Positions 62,310 through 64,000 of a stretch of DNA of 64,000 bases are shown here, in pieces. This DNA comes from Ptiloglossa arizonensis. Taxonomy: Eukaryota > Arthropoda > Insecta > Hymenoptera > Colletidae. The position numbers and the translations under genes are program-made. Below the pieces are notes generated by a model. The model searched no databases, was not told where the DNA came from, and was given only the letters and a program-made list of their open reading frames with translations. The stretch is from contig NC_135055.1 in NCBI RefSeq assembly GCF_051014685.1, positions 17,906,001 through 17,970,000 on the forward strand. The letters run 5' to 3'. The stretch's first letter is position 1, and the number at the start of each line of letters is the position of its first letter.

Positions 62310-62940
62310 TGGTGCGACTTGTACAGTATGCGCGCGAGAAGATTGCATCCGGAGTTATGGTGGCTTCTATTCGTCGATCGACTCTTTGAGTGCATATGGA
62401 ACAAATATATACACATTTCTAAACGAATAGAACTCGCCGAAACTCTAAATGCAATCTTCTCGCGTGCATACTATACATTAGCCATAGTTCTCTGCGTTCG
62501 TGTGGCTCCTGTTATTTCAAGGACCTCTAAGTATACCTAAGCCATACGTTCTTGAAGAAGTAACCTCTGAACGAATAGAACTCGTAAAAACTTCAGATGC
62601 AATCTTCTCGAGTGCATATTATACATGAACCTCTGTCGTCTATGTTCTTGCGAGTCCTACTCTTTCGAGGGCCATCTCCTCGGCACATCCAGTCCGTTCG
62701 TTTCAGAAAAAATTACCCATAATCGAACAGATCCCACAAAAACTCCAGATGTAATTTTCTCGTGTGCGTATTGTACAATAGCCACAATATTCCGCGTTCC
62801 TCCATGTTCTATTCTTTGAAGGACTGTATCTTCGGTATATCCACTCTTAAAATATTTCCCCTGAACCCACCGAAACTCCAGATGCAATTTTCTCACCCAC
62901 GTACTGTACACGAGTTCTGCGTTCGATGATCCTCTATACC
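62310..62940. repeat. Diverged tandem repeat, 133-152 base units, with one inverted member
   Basis: GATGCAATCTTCTCG-type blocks, each followed by TGCATA.TATACA, recur at 62451, 62599, 62751 and 62884 in plus orientation. At 62318-62350 the same block occurs inverted (CGCGCGAGAAGATTGCATCC). Confidence 0.75.
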
Positions 62941-63284
62941 AATGTTCTGTACCGTCTCACTATGTTCGATGAAATTTATGCAAGACGAGAAATTGGAGCA
63001 GAAACTACGTTTCATTGTACTGCGTTCATAGTTGACGATAGAGGTTAGCGGTTCATGTCAGGGTTTCCTGACAATTTTAAACATCCTCACTGTTTACGAT
63101 TTAACAGCGGTAACGAGCTGGCCCGTTCATAAACGGTCCTTTTTCCCTTTGAGAGCGTCGCGCGATAACGATGAAGCTGTAAAACTGCTTGGCGGCCCTC
63201 CAAACGCGTTTATCGCGGGATTAGCTATCCCGCGTTGTTTGTCCGTACGCTTTTCCCCGAGCATCTTTCGGCAAAAATTTGGCA

Positions 63285-63305
63285 CGCGCGCGCGCGCGCG
63301 CGCGC
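63285..63305. repeat. Pure CG dinucleotide run
   Basis: About ten consecutive CG dinucleotides, a potential Z-DNA tract. Such runs are rapidly lost in heavily CpG-methylated genomes. Confidence 0.95.
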
Positions 63306-63479
63306 TTCCCCTGTTTATCCGCGTTGGCACCGATCGCGCTCGGGGTTCGTTTCTCAATTTAGAAACGCTCGCTTAAGGCGAGTGCAGCATGGAAATGGGT
63401 CGTTAGGGTTTGGTTACGAAAGTTCCGACGCTCGAGGAAAATCCGTGATCGCTTTCAAAAATCTTGCCTCTCCTCGAAT

Positions 63480-64000
63480 GCAGAGCCCTTGCAAATTGAA
63501 GTATCTTATTTTAATAAAAATTTATATTTTTCCCTCTCTTCAGTTATTTTCTAAGATAAAATCTAAGCAATGATAATTCAATAGATGAAATCAGTTTGAT
63601 AATTAATTTTTCAAAATCTTAACTTCAGTCAAATTGAGTCATCTTAAAATACAAAAATATATTTCTAAGTCTCTTCAGTTATTTTCTAGGATAAAATCTA
63701 AGCAATGATAATTCAACAGATGAAATTAGTTTGATAAATAATTTTTCAAAATCTTAACTTCGGTCAAATTGAGTCATCTTAAAATAAAAAAATATATTTC
63801 TGGCTCTTCAGTTATTTTCTAGGATATAATCTAAGCAATAATTATTCAATAGATGAAATCAGTTTGATAAATAATTTTTCAAAATCTTAACTTCAGTCAA
63901 ATTGAATCATCTTAAAATAAAAAAATATTTCTCAGTCTCTCCAGTTACTTTCTAGGATAAAATCTAAGCAATGATAATTCAATAGATGAAATAATTTTGA
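63480..64000. repeat. 133-135 base tandem array running off the window
   Basis: CAGTTATTTTCTAGGATAAA-type starts at 63541, 63676, 63809 and 63942. Copies are about 90-95 percent alike (AATCTAAGCAATGATAATTC, TTTTTCAAAATCTTAACTTC). The array continues beyond 64000. Confidence 0.95.

Larger units (their letters stand above)
53995..64000 (+). other. Intron after exon E (at least 10 kb, runs off the window)
   Basis: The donor GTGAGT at 53995 opens an intron whose acceptor is not in the window. It contains a two-copy repeat (54255-54500), the 4-kb foldback element (54528-58498), a repeat with an inverted member (62310-62940), a CG run (63285-63305) and a 133-135 base tandem array reaching the window end. 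The stretch 58499-62309 holds nothing I can name except A runs at 59728-59747. The 184-codon minus-strand open frame at 61862-62416 is unrecognised and overlaps the repeat region. Confidence 0.75.

Noticed and set aside
61862..62416. 184-codon minus-strand open frame
   Set aside because: It runs into a diverged tandem repeat at one end and shows no family resemblance.

Overview
This is a eukaryotic window from an insect genome, most likely a hymenopteran (bee, ant or wasp type). The signs are introns with GT-AG borders, very long AT-rich introns, no CpG depletion (even a pure CG run of about 21 bases near 63290), and exon-encoded protein that resembles insect kainate-type glutamate receptors. 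No bacterial-style gene organisation is present. The species assignment is an inference.

The only gene I can support is part of a plus-strand ionotropic glutamate receptor of the kainate class. Five consecutive exons encode about 267 residues of the extracellular amino-terminal domain: 9380-9631, 26343-26518, 28368-28421, 28489-28653 and 53842-53994. Reading frame and phase continue across every junction. The upstream exons (signal peptide, first part of the domain) and the downstream exons (ligand-binding domain, channel) are not in the window. About 98 percent of the window is therefore intron, with one 67-base intron lying among introns of 16.7 kb, 25.2 kb and more than 10 kb.

The introns hold at least fifteen local tandem arrays, unrelated in sequence. 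Many have unit lengths near 135 or 150-160 bases; the clearest are a 194-base repeat (29193-30100), a poly-T containing repeat of 151-170 bases (31785-32935) and a 134-137 base repeat (48595-49190). There is a decayed mariner transposase fragment (36126-36266) and a dispersed short repeat (3222-3268, 34826-34866).

Two intronic structures stand out. The first is a candidate type III hammerhead self-cleaving ribozyme at 44642-44710, on the coding strand inside the 25-kb intron. It has all three stems, a GUA cleavage triplet, a GAAA core and two 13-base loops complementary over 11 bases; the only core departure seen is C for U at position 4. The second is a roughly 4-kb foldback element at 54528-58498. 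Its arms are identical, by eye, over 1414 bases (54571-55984 against 57047-58460), but the interior is diverged and contains four copies of a 200-base motif in mirror arrangement. A diverged relative of its end lies 2.3 kb upstream (52263-52400).
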